A DNA stretch of 64,000 nt from NCBI RefSeq assembly GCF_004791025.1, contig NZ_SRUO01000024.1, forward strand, positions 33,010 through 97,009. Reading direction: 5' to 3'. The DNA is from Mesorhizobium sp. M4B.F.Ca.ET.203.01.1.1. Its GTDB lineage: Bacteria; Pseudomonadota; Alphaproteobacteria; Rhizobiales; Rhizobiaceae. This document shows, in pieces, positions 1 to 8,554 of the stretch (positions within the stretch are counted from its first letter, which is position 1; every line of letters starts with the position of its first letter). The position numbers were made by a program, and so were the translations under genes. The notes below the pieces were generated by a model. It saw only the letters and a list, made by a program, of their open reading frames with translations. It had not been told where the DNA came from and made no database searches.

Positions 1-606
<606 letters not shown>

Positions 607-668
607 TGGATCACTCCTTGTCTGGGCAGTTTTCATTGACTTGATTGAGGGTTCTATCGAAGCCCCGG

Positions 669-983
669 TCAGGCGGCCTTCTTGACCGCCGCAGCATTCT
701 CGATCACGCCCATCACGTCGCTTTCCTTCATGATGAGCAGGTCCTCGCCGTTGAGCTTGATTTCAGTGCCGGACCACTTGCCGAACAGAATGCGATCGCC
801 CGCCTTGACGTCGAGAGGCGTGAGCTTGCCGCTCTCATCTCGCGAACCAGGTCCGATGGCGATGACCTCGCCCTCCTGCGGCTTCTCCTTGGCGGTGTCG
901 GGGATGATGATGCCACCGGCCGTTTTCTCATCGGCCTCGATGCGGCGGACCAGGATACGGTCATGCAATGGACGGAACGCCAT
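669..983 (-). CDS. groS: 10 kDa co-chaperonin GroES
   Basis: 104 residues, full length for the family. It begins MAFRPLHDRILVRRI and has the mobile-loop segment EKTAGGIIIPDTAKEKP and the GPG/GDRILFGKWSGTE strand pattern of Cpn10. The start at 983 is chosen because homologues begin MxFRPLHDR and a purine-rich AGAAGGAGAACG site precedes it; the frame stays open further upstream but that part is not family-like. GroES caps the GroEL cavity. It is the first gene of the groESL operon, with a CIRCE-like operator 156 bp upstream. Confidence 0.97.
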   Translation of the reverse strand: MAFRPLHDRILVRRIEADEKTAGGIIIPDTAKEKPQEGEVIAIGPGSRDESGKLTPLDVKAGDRILFGKWSGTEIKLNGEDLLIMKESDVMGVIENAAAVKKAA

Positions 984-1138
984 ATCGTTCTCCTTCTGGA
1001 CAAACAGATTTTTGAGGTTCTTCCACACCGGACCGGCAATATCGGATCGGTGCGGGGTGCGGCGACCCCTCGCGGGCATCGCGCGCATATCGAGCTAGTT
1101 CTGCGACTTTTCGGTTTCAAGAGGTTCGGCAGAATTTT

Positions 1139-1165
1139 TTTTCACTCGCACCAATCGAGTGCTAG
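1139..1165. promoter_or_regulatory. CIRCE-like HrcA operator upstream of groESL
   Basis: The arms TTTTCACTC (1139-1147) and GAGTGCTAG (1157-1165) are separated by exactly 9 bp. The CIRCE consensus is TTAGCACTC-N9-GAGTGCTAA, so the arms match at 7/9 and 8/9. The position upstream of groES fits HrcA repression of heat-shock chaperonin operons. The left arm is degenerate, so repression strength is uncertain. Confidence 0.75.
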
Positions 1166-1319
1166 TGCCATGAAAACATGTGGCTAATTTGGATTACAGC
1201 CGTGCATTCCCGCTTGAATTTTCCCGACGAAGGAACAAGATAGTCCGAGCCTTCGCCGCCGGCGATGGCCTCAAAACAGGAGTCTGACAAAGGAGCTTTT
1301 GGAAAGACGGAGGATCACG

Positions 1320-1661
1320 ATGGACCGACACAATCCCAAGCCGATCATTCCTTCTCTTGTTCCCGAAACATCCGACCTCGCGCTCGACCGTTTGTTGTCG
1401 CCGGCGCGCCATTTCACCCATCCAGACGACGTCCTTAAGGAGGATACGCTCGACATTCAGGAGAAGCGGGCGATCCTCTCGTCCTGGGGCTCGGATGCCT
1501 GCGCGGTGGAATCCGTTCCGACGCTGCGCCGACCGCCGGGAGCCGAGCAGACGATCACCTTCGATCAGATCATGGATGCCCTATGCCGGTTGGACGACGC
1601 AAACCGCCCGATCCCGGCTGAGAGTGGCCACAGGCACATGTCTGACCGCCTGGACGCCTGA
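1320..1661 (+). CDS. conserved hypothetical protein of the stress block
   Basis: 113 residues starting MDRHNPKPIIPSLVPE; the ATG at 1320 is preceded by a strong CGGAGGA at 1308-1314. No signal peptide or membrane segment is seen. The middle (PDDVLKEDTLDIQEKRAILSSW) resembles short rhizobial proteins in which a helix begins EKRAILSSWASD, and these often occur near hsp20 and DUF982 genes. No enzymatic motif is visible. It is 23 bp upstream of the Usg-like gene on the same strand and is probably cotranscribed with it. Function unknown. Confidence 0.75.
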   Translation: MDRHNPKPIIPSLVPETSDLALDRLLSPARHFTHPDDVLKEDTLDIQEKRAILSSWGSDACAVESVPTLRRPPGAEQTITFDQIMDALCRLDDANRPIPAESGHRHMSDRLDA

Positions 1662-1684
1662 TGTCGTAAGTCAAGGAGACGCAT

Positions 1685-1963
1685 ATGGTCACTGCGGTCA
1701 GCAGGGAATTCCTCCTGCAGATGGAAGGCTACGGCCTGACCACGGCCGAAATCCACTACCATTTTCCTGACCACCCGAGCCTGCTTCAGCTCTATGTCTG
1801 GCAGGAATACGATCTTGCGCCGAACTTCCCGGAGCTGAAAGGCTTTCTCGACTATTGGGAAAGCGAGCTGGACGGCGCGCTGCACTCCGTGCGCGTTGCC
1901 CACCACCGGCTGATCAAGCCGTCGGGATGGCGCGCCGTCGACGGGGTCATTGCCATCCAATGA
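1685..1963 (+). CDS. Usg-like family protein
   Basis: 92 residues containing LTTAEIHYHFPDHPSLLQ and the QEYDLAPNFPELKGFLDYW block that define the small Usg-like family of alphaproteobacteria. An AAGGAGACGCAT site stands directly before ATG 1685. The family's biochemical role is not established and no catalytic motif is seen. It lies 23 bp after the preceding ORF, within a block of heat-stress and DUF982 genes, which suggests a stress-linked or microaerobic role (inference). Confidence 0.85.
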   Translation: MVTAVSREFLLQMEGYGLTTAEIHYHFPDHPSLLQLYVWQEYDLAPNFPELKGFLDYWESELDGALHSVRVAHHRLIKPSGWRAVDGVIAIQ

Positions 1964-2270
1964 AGCTCATCTCGGGCCGCAGGGCGCCGATCATCCGTGG
2001 TTGGCTTGACTTGCGAGGAGCGCGCGCTGCCGGCAGAACCAACCCAGCCCGCCTTGCCGCCCTGAGGAAGGCCTTGTGCGCATCGCGGGCGCTGCGCCAT
2101 CCGTCCAGCGCGTCGCGGCAGGCGCGCGCGGCAGCACGCCAACTCCCTCCGCGCGCCCAATGGGGCCACTGCTGGTCCAGGCATTCTAGTGCCTCTAAAC
2201 TGCTGGCGACCCTGCGCGAGGAGAGGGAAAATCCCAGGGTAACAGGTTCGGGAAAACGAACGTCATTCAT
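1947..2270 (-). CDS. DUF982 family protein (copy 1)
   Basis: About 107 residues. Family pattern: a start strand (FPEPVTLGF), the SLEALECLDQQWP segment, RGGSWRAAARACRDALDG and the AFLRAARRAGLV end. The ATG at 2270 is favoured over the adjacent GTG because GGAGG lies 5 nt upstream. Its C-terminal tail is longer than in the other three copies and runs 17 bp past the convergent end of the Usg-like gene. DUF982 is a small soluble rhizobial family of unknown function. This is one of four divergent copies here. Confidence 0.8.
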   Translation of the reverse strand: MNDVRFPEPVTLGFSLSSRRVASSLEALECLDQQWPHWARGGSWRAAARACRDALDGWRSARDAHKAFLRAARRAGLVLPAARAPRKSSQPRMIGALRPEMSFIGWQ

Positions 2271-2355
2271 CACTTCCTCCGTTTTTCACGTCTTTTGCCA
2301 GCAAGTAATCGTCCTGCTCGGGGCGCCAAGAGGAGCTCTTGCCGCACCGGAGCGC

Positions 2356-2535
2356 TCAATCGTCCTCGTCGGCATCAAGGAGGTCGATCAGTTGGGCAAC
2401 GCGCGTGCCCGGCAGCGGCCGTCCTTCGCCCATCAGCGCCTCGTCGCGTTGAACGCCGGTGGACAGGATATCGGCGATGAGCGTTTCGTCCATCGGCCCA
2501 AGGACCGAGACAAGGTCCTCACGTGTCATTATCAT
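2356..2535 (-). CDS. short conserved hypothetical protein, 59 aa
   Basis: ATG at 2535 with GGAGG 5 nt upstream; stop TGA at 2356-2358. The product starts MIMTREDLVSVLGPMDETL and ends ARVAQLIDLLDADEDD-like (exact: TRVAQLIDLLDADEDD). It contains IADILSTGVQRDEALMGEG and RPLPGTRVAQLIDLL, a pattern I associate with short Rhizobiales proteins near hsp20/DUF982 loci. It is acidic at the C-terminus. Good codon use and a strong ribosome site support translation. Function unknown. Confidence 0.6.
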   Translation of the reverse strand: MIMTREDLVSVLGPMDETLIADILSTGVQRDEALMGEGRPLPGTRVAQLIDLLDADEDD

Positions 2536-2870
2536 CGTTTCCTCCGTCCATGTCCGGAAACGGACGCCACCACGGGCTTCTCGATGACAACCTCGACGCC
2601 ATCCGGGTCAAGGGCGTAGGGCTAGCAGCTACAGGGCATCGCATCCATGGGCTGGTCGCCCGGTCCCGATCCGCATCGGCAGGAAGCCTATCTGGCGGGG
2701 TCAATTTCTTCCTTGCCAACTCGCATCCCCAGCCAACGCTCCAAGGACTGGCGGTTCGTCGTGGTTTTAGATGATCAGAGAGATCAGAGGCCATGTCGCT
2801 CTCCGCTTGTACTGATCCTTTTCGCGATCGACCGGATGCTGCGGCGGTACGGAGACCGCCGCTGCGAATT

Positions 2871-3182
2871 TCAGGCATCAGTTTCCACAGAGTGGTCCGC
2901 GCCGATCTTCGGCCCTGTCATCCATGACGGCGCCACGGGGACATCCTCGATAACCCCGACCCTGCGAGCCCAAGTCGTAAAGGTTTTGTGTGCCGCCTCG
3001 AGAGACTTCCCGCCGTCGTAAGCGGAACAGCACGTTTCAGATGCCGCCGCGTGAAGAAGGCCACGTCTTTCGACCGGCCATTCCTCAAGGAACTCTATGG
3101 CATCCATAACACAGTCGATCCTTCGGAGAACGAAGCCGTCGTCCCTCACAAAAATCGGCTGCTTGAACGTTCCACTTTCCAT
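2871..3182 (-). CDS. DUF982 family protein (copy 2)
   Basis: 103 residues starting MESGTFKQPIFVRDDG; AAGGAGG lies just before ATG 3182. It carries the family blocks DAIEFLEEWPVERRG and AYDGGKSLEAAHKTF and a C-terminal GVIEDVP strand. There is a Cys-Cys pair (SETCCSAYDG), which copy 4 matches with RACCRAFDG. Function unknown. It sits on the minus strand ahead of copy 1 and the 59-aa protein, with about 335 bp between. Confidence 0.85.
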   Translation of the reverse strand: MESGTFKQPIFVRDDGFVLRRIDCVMDAIEFLEEWPVERRGLLHAAASETCCSAYDGGKSLEAAHKTFTTWARRVGVIEDVPVAPSWMTGPKIGADHSVETDA

Positions 3183-3619
3183 AGCAACCTCCTTCTGGCC
3201 GTGGAGCGCATACGAGACCCCATTCAGCGGGAATAGCCGTGCAAGGGACACGCACAATTTCCACAGTGACGCGATGGGGTCACAGAAAAAATATTGGAAG
3301 TGCCTCTTGTGAGTTCAAGAGATTGGCACACCGGGTTTCCACCCTTCCGCGGCGGTTTGACTGGCTTCCGATTCAATGACCCTCCGTCCGAAGAAATCCG
3401 CAGTGCCGGCTAGCCGCGCCCCCAATTCATTTTCCTTTGGCTCGCAGCTTGCCACCCTGAACCGAGGGTGGGAGGATCTGGTCTGGGCTTCCTGTCACGA
3501 AGACAACGACCATGCCCTTGCCGCGTGACAGTTCCGATGCGATCTGCGTGGCGTTCTGCAATCCCTCCCCGATTGGCGAAGGACGGCGGCAGCTCAATCC
3601 GCCGCCGCCCCCAACTGCC
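3183..3619. other. intergenic stretch with no gene seen
   Basis: About 440 bp between the start of DUF982 copy 2 and the end of the hsp20 pair. The short open frames here are low-complexity shadows without ribosome sites. It should hold the promoter of DUF982 copy 2; no clear terminator for the hsp20 operon was found. Confidence 0.5.
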
Positions 3620-4126
3620 TCAGTGCTTGATTTCGATGCGCTTGGCCTGGGACTGCGCTTTCGCGGTCTTCGGCAGCGTGACCGTCAGCACACCGTTCTT
3701 GAAGCGGGCGTCTATCTTGTCCTGCTCGACCTCGTAACCGAGGCGGATACGGCGCTCGAAGCGGCCGTAGTAGCGCTCCGAGAACTGCCTGTCCTTATCT
3801 TCCATCTCCGAGCGCTTCTCGCCCTTCAGCGTCAGCACGCCATCGTCGAGCAGGACCTCGATGTCCTTCTCCTCCAGACCGGGTACTTCGGCGGTCACCT
3901 TGACCGCCTTCTCGCCGTCGGAAATCTCGACGCTCGGCCAGCCGCCGCCGAAGGAAGAAGCCCTAAAGGCCGGCAGGCTGGAATCAAAGCCACGGAACAC
4001 GTCGTCGAACAATCGATTCACTTCGCGATGCAAGGACAGGAATGGATCGCGATCATTGTCTCGAAAGACGCTCGGAAGCTGGTCGCCATTGCCACGGCTC
4101 CACGGAATAAGATCACGGACACTCAT
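3620..4126 (-). CDS. small heat shock protein, Hsp20 / alpha-crystallin family
   Basis: 168 residues. The alpha-crystallin domain runs from about residue 58 to the end: WPSVEISDGEKAVKVTAEVPG, then DIEVLLDDGVLTLKGEKR, then a C-terminal NGVLTVTLPKT and a tail with the IEI motif (RIEIKH) that docks in oligomers. It has the longer N-terminal arm (SRGNGDQLPSVFRDNDRDPF) of HspC-type rhizobial sHsps. An ATP-independent holdase. It lies 95 bp behind the other hsp20 gene on the same strand, so the upstream ROSE element may control both transcripts, but only the first ribosome site is masked. Confidence 0.95.
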   Translation of the reverse strand: MSVRDLIPWSRGNGDQLPSVFRDNDRDPFLSLHREVNRLFDDVFRGFDSSLPAFRASSFGGGWPSVEISDGEKAVKVTAEVPGLEEKDIEVLLDDGVLTLKGEKRSEMEDKDRQFSERYYGRFERRIRLGYEVEQDKIDARFKNGVLTVTLPKTAKAQSQAKRIEIKH

Positions 4127-4221
4127 ATGTCGTCTCCTTCTGTTCGGTCATGGATTACAAGACTTTCCGGCGCGCCGGGCCCATCGTCCGGCGCCTTGTC
4201 CAGTCGGTCAACCGGACAGCG

Positions 4222-4698
4222 TCAGGCAGCCTGGGTGTCGGCCTCGATCTGCCTCGCCTCGGCTTTCGGCTTTGCCTTGACGCTACCGATTTCGATGCGG
4301 CGCGGCTTCATCTCTTCAGGAATCTCGCGCTTGAGATCGATCGTCAGCAGACCGTTCACGAGGCTGGCGTTCACGACCTTGACATGGTCAGCCAGTTCGA
4401 ACCGTCTACGGAAGGCCCTTTCGGCAATGCCGTGGTGCAGGTATTCGGCATTGTCTTCCGCGGGCTTCTGGCCGGACACCATGAGCATGTTGTGCTCCTG
4501 GGTGATGTCCAGCTCATCCTGCGAGAAGCCGGCCACCGCCATGGTGATGCGGTAGTCGTCCTCCCCTTTTTTGGCGATATCGTAGGGAGGCCAGTTGTCG
4601 ACTGTCTCCACACGGCTCGCGGCTTCGAGCGCGTTCAACATTCGGTCGAAGCCGATGCCCGACCGGAACAGGGGGGTGAAGTCGAAAGTGTTTCTCAT
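4222..4698 (-). CDS. small heat shock protein Hsp20 (IbpA/HspA type)
   Basis: 158 residues starting MRNTFDFTPLFRSGIGFDRM, the conserved N-terminus of class A rhizobial sHsps. The alpha-crystallin domain contains DDYRITMAVAGFSQDEL, NMLMVSGQK, a FELADHVKV segment and LVNGLLTIDLKREIPE, with the IEI tail motif at PRRIEIGS. The start at 4698 is preceded by AAAGGAGGATG, which is base-paired in a ROSE-like leader. It buffers aggregation of unfolded proteins at high temperature. First gene of a two-gene hsp20 operon. Confidence 0.96.
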   Translation of the reverse strand: MRNTFDFTPLFRSGIGFDRMLNALEAASRVETVDNWPPYDIAKKGEDDYRITMAVAGFSQDELDITQEHNMLMVSGQKPAEDNAEYLHHGIAERAFRRRFELADHVKVVNASLVNGLLTIDLKREIPEEMKPRRIEIGSVKAKPKAEARQIEADTQAA

Positions 4699-4797
4699 AG
4701 CCACATCCTCCTTTGAGCAACATGGGTACAAGCTTGCTGTCGGACGCTTTCTTGCATCCGTCCGACAGGCCGGTCCCGAAATGGGCCTCCGGCATTT
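4699..4797 (-). ncRNA. ROSE-type RNA thermometer in the hsp20 5' leader
   Basis: Read on the minus strand. The leader contains a hairpin with perfect 9-bp arms TGTCGGACG/CGTCCGACA (4738-4767). Upstream of it is a GC-rich hairpin with arms GCCGG/CCGGC and CCC/GGG (about 4769-4794). The ATG-proximal hairpin pairs CCATGTTGCTC with GAGGATGTGG around an AAAG loop. That last stem sequesters the AGGAGG and has the UUGCU segment with one unpaired G, the hallmark of ROSE elements. It should open with heat and release the ribosome site. Confidence 0.8.
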
Positions 4798-4951
4798 TAC
4801 GATTTAGTTAGGCGATTTCGCCATTCAAGGCCTGAAAAGGCAGTCTGCCAGCTTAGTCCGGTCGGGAAGGTCCTGGCTGGAATGCCAAGGCGGAGAGGTA
4901 TCGATCTTCAAGACTATGCAGCGCCACAGTTTGCGGCGCATTGCGGCTGGT

Positions 4952-4991
4952 GACCTCGGGGCGACGGCCGAATGGCCGTCGCCCCGAGGTC
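4952..4991. terminator. perfect 18-bp stem, 4-nt loop hairpin after DUF982 copy 3
   Basis: The arms GACCTCGGGGCGACGGCC (4952-4969) and its exact reverse complement (4974-4991) flank a GAAT loop. It lies 10 bp beyond the stop of the minus-strand DUF982 pair. No U-tract follows on either strand, so it may act as a 3' stabilising hairpin or a Rho-assisted terminator rather than a classic intrinsic terminator. Confidence 0.65.
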
Positions 4992-5000
4992 GATTGCTGA

Positions 5001-5285
5001 TCAGACGTGCAACGGTTTCGCCGTGTTTTTGACTGGCGTCATCGTTCCGTCTTCCACCAGGATGTCCTTCTTCCTAGCGAACCGCACGAGAATGCCGCGC
5101 GCGGTCTCTGCGTCGATGTCGCCGGCCAGCGCGGCTTTGCAGGCGCGGATCGCCGCCTTTTGCTCCGGACTGTTGCCACACCAATCCGTGACGAACTGGT
5201 ACGCATCGACAACGGAGTTCAATTGCCGCGGAAAACCAAGCCCGACCCAAACGCGAACGGGCTTTTCGAAAGGCTGGGAAAGCAT
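5001..5285 (-). CDS. DUF982 family protein (copy 3)
   Basis: About 94 residues. Two adjacent ATGs (5288, 5285); the second is spaced 5 nt from GGAGG and is preferred. The family blocks are VDAYQFVTDWCGNSPEQK, ACKAALAGDIDAETARGILVRFARK and the final KDILVEDG strand. It differs from copy 4 in lacking the CC-A-FDG motif. It lies 21 bp downstream of copy 4 in a two-gene operon that ends at the 18-bp hairpin. Function unknown. Confidence 0.85.
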   Translation of the reverse strand: MLSQPFEKPVRVWVGLGFPRQLNSVVDAYQFVTDWCGNSPEQKAAIRACKAALAGDIDAETARGILVRFARKKDILVEDGTMTPVKNTAKPLHV

Positions 5286-5306
5286 CATTTCCTCCCTCCG
5301 AAACAG

Positions 5307-5612
5307 TCAGGCGGCAATGCCGCCGGTCTGGCCCATCTTCGCGCCGGCCATCCAGGGCATCGCCGTTGTAACATCCTCGAGGATTTTCACCGACCGGGCA
5401 AAGCCGGCGAACGCGTCGCGGGCGACTTTCAAGGGCACGCTGCCGTCGAAGGCGCGGCAGCATGCCCGCTTCGCAGTCTCATAGATCACGCCGCGCCGGT
5501 GCAAAGGCCATTCATCGAGGAAATCGAAGGCATCCTCAAGGCAGGCTATTTCCTGAATGAGACCTTCCGCGGCCCTCACGAACAAAGGGCTTTCGAATGT
5601 TCTCTCGCTCAT
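5307..5612 (-). CDS. DUF982 family protein (copy 4)
   Basis: 101 residues from MSERTFESPLFVRAAEG; TTGGAGG precedes the ATG at 5612 with good spacing. Contains LEDAFDFLDEWPLHRRG, the ACCRAFDG motif, VARDAFAGFARSVKILED and a WMAGAKMG tail shared with copy 2 (WMTGPKIG), so these two copies are closest relatives. First gene of the copy 4-copy 3 pair. No catalytic motif is recognised. Confidence 0.87.
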   Translation of the reverse strand: MSERTFESPLFVRAAEGLIQEIACLEDAFDFLDEWPLHRRGVIYETAKRACCRAFDGSVPLKVARDAFAGFARSVKILEDVTTAMPWMAGAKMGQTGGIAA

Positions 5613-6293
5613 AGAAACCTCCAATTCTTTGAACGATTTCGGGTTGTTGACGATGGTCGCCCCAACGAACGGCGGCGACCTGCGAAAAATATGTGAAGGT
5701 CGATTTCCAGCGTCAAGACCGGATGATCACCGTCGCAAAAATTTCTGGGAACCTAGCTCTCGATAATGGCGCAAGCGAGTTCGCGGGGGTCTTCGTCGAG
5801 CGTGCCGATGAGCGCCGACGACTCGCCAAGCGCATCTGCCGGTAGGTAGTCCATTCCATTAACGAAAGAGCCAAGAACAAATGCCTGGCCTCCAGCCCGC
5901 GTTCCACACCGCGACTTTCGAATCACAAAAGGCCAACATTGGCCTGCCCATTCCGTCAGTTCCGTTGATCAATAGTAATGGCTGGAATGGGGCCGAGATC
6001 GGAACGTCCGCTTTCGGGATGATTGGGCTAGAAAGCCAACCTTTTCACACCGCCATCGTAGCGCCGATCGCTTTGGGCCCCAGCGGACGTTCGGATACTT
6101 GCAAGACTACTCTCACTCCGGAACTCGCCGTCTCATCGCATTGGGCGGTGCGAAGAAGCAGTTCATATACTCCTCACTTGGATGCAGGCAGATATGAAAA
6201 ATTGTGGTCACCGGACGGCAGCGCCTCCCTATACGGAATCTGAAACAAATGCTGTCGGGTCACTAGGTGGTGGTCGCCAGGAAGTAGTGTAAC
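5613..6293. other. intergenic stretch, possible short ORF only
   Basis: About 680 bp with no convincing gene. On the minus strand around 5764-5865 a short frame (MDYLPADALGESSALIGTL, then DEDPRELACAIIES) looks protein-like but has no good ribosome site; it could be a gene remnant. Other open frames look like shadows. Confidence 0.4.
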
Positions 6294-6407
6294 GGAAAAG
6301 CCACTCGGTCCAGTCTTCACCGATGCGCCCGGGATGCGCTCGCAATCGCCTCCCAGGTCATCTCCCTTGCATCAAGCTGGCGGATAAGGCCAGCCGCGTA
6401 CCGCATC

Positions 6408-7838
6408 ATGCGCGCCCGCGCTTCCGCCCGAATCAACGGGTACAGACTCGCAATTGACGCCGCGGAATGGCCTATCGAACCGACAGGCCGGAGCCGGTCG
6501 GCGGCCATCATAGCTCTGGCCATTGCCTTGTTTGCGGCAGGACTCCTCTGGGGCTTTAATCATCGCGTCGATGGGAGTGGCGCCGGGGCAGCTCTGCCCT
6601 CCGTTGCGGTGCTGCCATTTGGGATGATCGGTGGTGATGCGGACCAGCAGCGGCTGGCTGACGGCCTGACCGAGGACATCATCACTGACCTTGCCCGATT
6701 TCCAGAATTTCGGGTGATAGCTAGCAATACGACCACAGCCTACAAGGAGAAGACGTCTAACACGAAAGAAGTGGGGGCGGCCCTCAATGCTGCCTTCAAT
6801 GTCGAGGGCTCGATCCAGCGCCAGGACGATCGCGTGCGCATCACGGCGCAACTTGTTGAAACTGCGACCGGCAAGCACATCTGGTCGGACCGGTGGGATC
6901 GGCCCGAAAACGACTTTTTCGCGATTCAGACCGAGATCGCGGAGCAGGTCTCGAACCGGCTCGGCGGTGGCGCAGGCCTGATTCAAGAGGCGGGCCGCCG
7001 GGAGGCGCATCGCAAGCCGCCAGCGAACCTCAACGCCTCCGAGCTCTATCTTCTCGGCACCGAGCGGCTCGAGCGGATCAATCGCGACGATCTGGAAGAG
7101 GCGATCCGGCTTCTCACACGGTCGCTGGAGGTTGATCCCTCCCTCGCCCGGGCTTGGATCGAGCTTTCGCACGCCCACAAGGTCCTTGCCGGCTTCGGGG
7201 TGGAGCCCCTGCGGAACCGAAAGCAGGCTGCCGATGCTGCGATGCGCGCGGTCACGCTCGACCCGGGTGACGCAGAGGCGCATGTGGTCCGCGCGATTAC
7301 CCTGGCCGAGAGCGCCGATCTGGCGAAGGCGAAGGCGGAGTTCGACACGGCCCTCAGCATGGCGCCGAACGAGTTCGAGATCCTGACCTTCTACGTTACC
7401 TGGGCGGCCATGTTCGGCGAGCCCGAACGCGGAGCCGAATTGGCCGACAGGGCGATCAGCCTGAACCCGAACTTCCCGATGTGGAGCACCCGTCCGCTCA
7501 ACGTCACCTACTTCTGGGCCGGCCGTTACGAGGACGCCCTGCGCATGACGGACCGGCTCGGCCCTGACAATTACGATCGCTGGGTGGGGACGTTTCGAGC
7601 TGCCGCGCTTGCGGCTCTGGGCCGGACGGATGAGGCGCGGACGCTTGTCGCGTTCACCCTCCAGAAGTATCCGGACTTGAGCATAGAGGGAATAATCGCC
7701 AACCTCCCCTTCACCGAGGTACAGCGGAACCGGCTGATCGAAACGATGAGCCTCGCCGGCTTTCCACGCTGTGCCAAATCTGAGGACCTCGCCAAACTTG
7801 AGCAACCGGTCCGGTTGCTCGGATGCAAGTCGCCGTAG
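6408..7838 (+). CDS. TolB-like / TPR signalling protein, probably lacking its usual N-terminal module
   Basis: 476 residues. One membrane segment (about 31-48, AAIIALAIALFAAGLLW) is followed by a TolB-like domain with SVAVLPFGMIGG, LADGLTEDIITDLARF, VEGSIQRQDDRVRITAQL and HIWSDRWDRP. TPR-type repeats then run to the end. In full-length relatives a class III cyclase or winged-helix domain precedes the membrane segment. Here the frame is open only back to 6294 and no such domain is present, so it may be 5'-truncated. There is no strong ribosome site at 6408, and the start is uncertain. Related to the genes at 8555 and 14403. Confidence 0.75.
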   Translation: MRARASARINGYRLAIDAAEWPIEPTGRSRSAAIIALAIALFAAGLLWGFNHRVDGSGAGAALPSVAVLPFGMIGGDADQQRLADGLTEDIITDLARFPEFRVIASNTTTAYKEKTSNTKEVGAALNAAFNVEGSIQRQDDRVRITAQLVETATGKHIWSDRWDRPENDFFAIQTEIAEQVSNRLGGGAGLIQEAGRREAHRKPPANLNASELYLLGTERLERINRDDLEEAIRLLTRSLEVDPSLARAWIELSHAHKVLAGFGVEPLRNRKQAADAAMRAVTLDPGDAEAHVVRAITLAESADLAKAKAEFDTALSMAPNEFEILTFYVTWAAMFGEPERGAELADRAISLNPNFPMWSTRPLNVTYFWAGRYEDALRMTDRLGPDNYDRWVGTFRAAALAALGRTDEARTLVAFTLQKYPDLSIEGIIANLPFTEVQRNRLIETMSLAGFPRCAKSEDLAKLEQPVRLLGCKSP

Positions 7839-7912
7839 ACGGCAAGCGACAGACTGCATGATCGAGTGGGGCGCATTCTGTTCGCACGAAGGCACCGTAA
7901 GGAGGTATCGCC

Positions 7913-8209
7913 ATGATTATCCGCATTTATCGCGGCACGGTCTTTGCTGGAAAGCAGCGTCTCTGGCAGGAGCGTGTTGAGTCACTTTCTATTCCCTGGC
8001 TGAGGAAGCAGGCGGGCCTCATCGCCTTTTACCCCGGTAAGCCACCTGCGGAGAGTACGGGCAGGACGTTCTGCATGGTGATGGTCTGGGATGGCCTGGA
8101 GTCGGTGAAGGCTGCTATCGGGCCAGACTGGAATAACGCGATTTATCATGGCGATGAAGCCGAGTTGATCGAGTCTGCTCAAGTCGAGCACTTCGAGCTC
8201 TTTCCGTAG
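7913..8209 (+). CDS. ABM-superfamily (dimeric alpha-beta barrel) protein
   Basis: 98 residues from ATG 7913 with AAGGAGGT 8 nt upstream. The pattern MIIRIYRGTVFAGKQRLW, VESLSIPWLRKQAGLIAFYPG, FCMVMVWDGLESVKAAIG fits a small antibiotic-biosynthesis-monooxygenase-like ferredoxin fold. Members are small monooxygenases or ligand-binding dimers; the substrate cannot be deduced. It follows the TolB/TPR gene by 74 bp on the same strand. Confidence 0.75.
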   Translation: MIIRIYRGTVFAGKQRLWQERVESLSIPWLRKQAGLIAFYPGKPPAESTGRTFCMVMVWDGLESVKAAIGPDWNNAIYHGDEAELIESAQVEHFELFP

Positions 8210-8554
8210 GCTGCCGAGTGCAGGGCAACAATTGGCCGAAACCGGACCGTCAGGTCTCGACTGTCATTGCTTCAATAGCGGCCCTTCTGCAGTCGACGCG
8301 ATTCCGGCAAGAGCGATCTGCTTAGTCGATGGCGGCTTTTGATCCTCGCGCGACGTTTCCGCTGCGCAGCGGATGGCCGACTTGGGTCATCAGTTCCGGT
8401 TCCGGAAGGACATTCTTGCCCCGCCACTTCCAGACATTTCTGGTCCTATTAAGGGGACCTTCAGCCGAGGCCGAATCGACTCTTCTCGGACCCGTTTTCA
8501 CGCATCCATGATGGGCTTTTGGTGTATTATTGTGTTTTCATACAGGAGGGGGAC
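8210..8554. other. intergenic stretch upstream of the SAM-cyclase-AAA gene
   Basis: 345 bp, no gene seen. It contains the presumed promoter of the gene starting at 8555. No palindromic operator or terminator was recognised. Confidence 0.5.

Noticed and set aside
2575..2790. Minus-strand frame reading TNRQSLERWLGMRVGKEEID and ASCRCGSGPGDQPMDA
   Set aside because: The two protein-like pieces are separated by an in-frame TAG, lack a ribosome site and match no family; treated as noise or a very old remnant.
5881..6243. 120-codon plus-strand frame upstream of the TolB/TPR gene
   Set aside because: No ribosome site, no recognisable family and codon pattern unlike neighbours.
6317..6523. Minus-strand frame with a helical MRYAAGLIRQLDAREMTWEA segment
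   Set aside because: Overlaps the start of the TolB/TPR gene on the other strand and has no independent support; could be a remnant but is not demonstrable.
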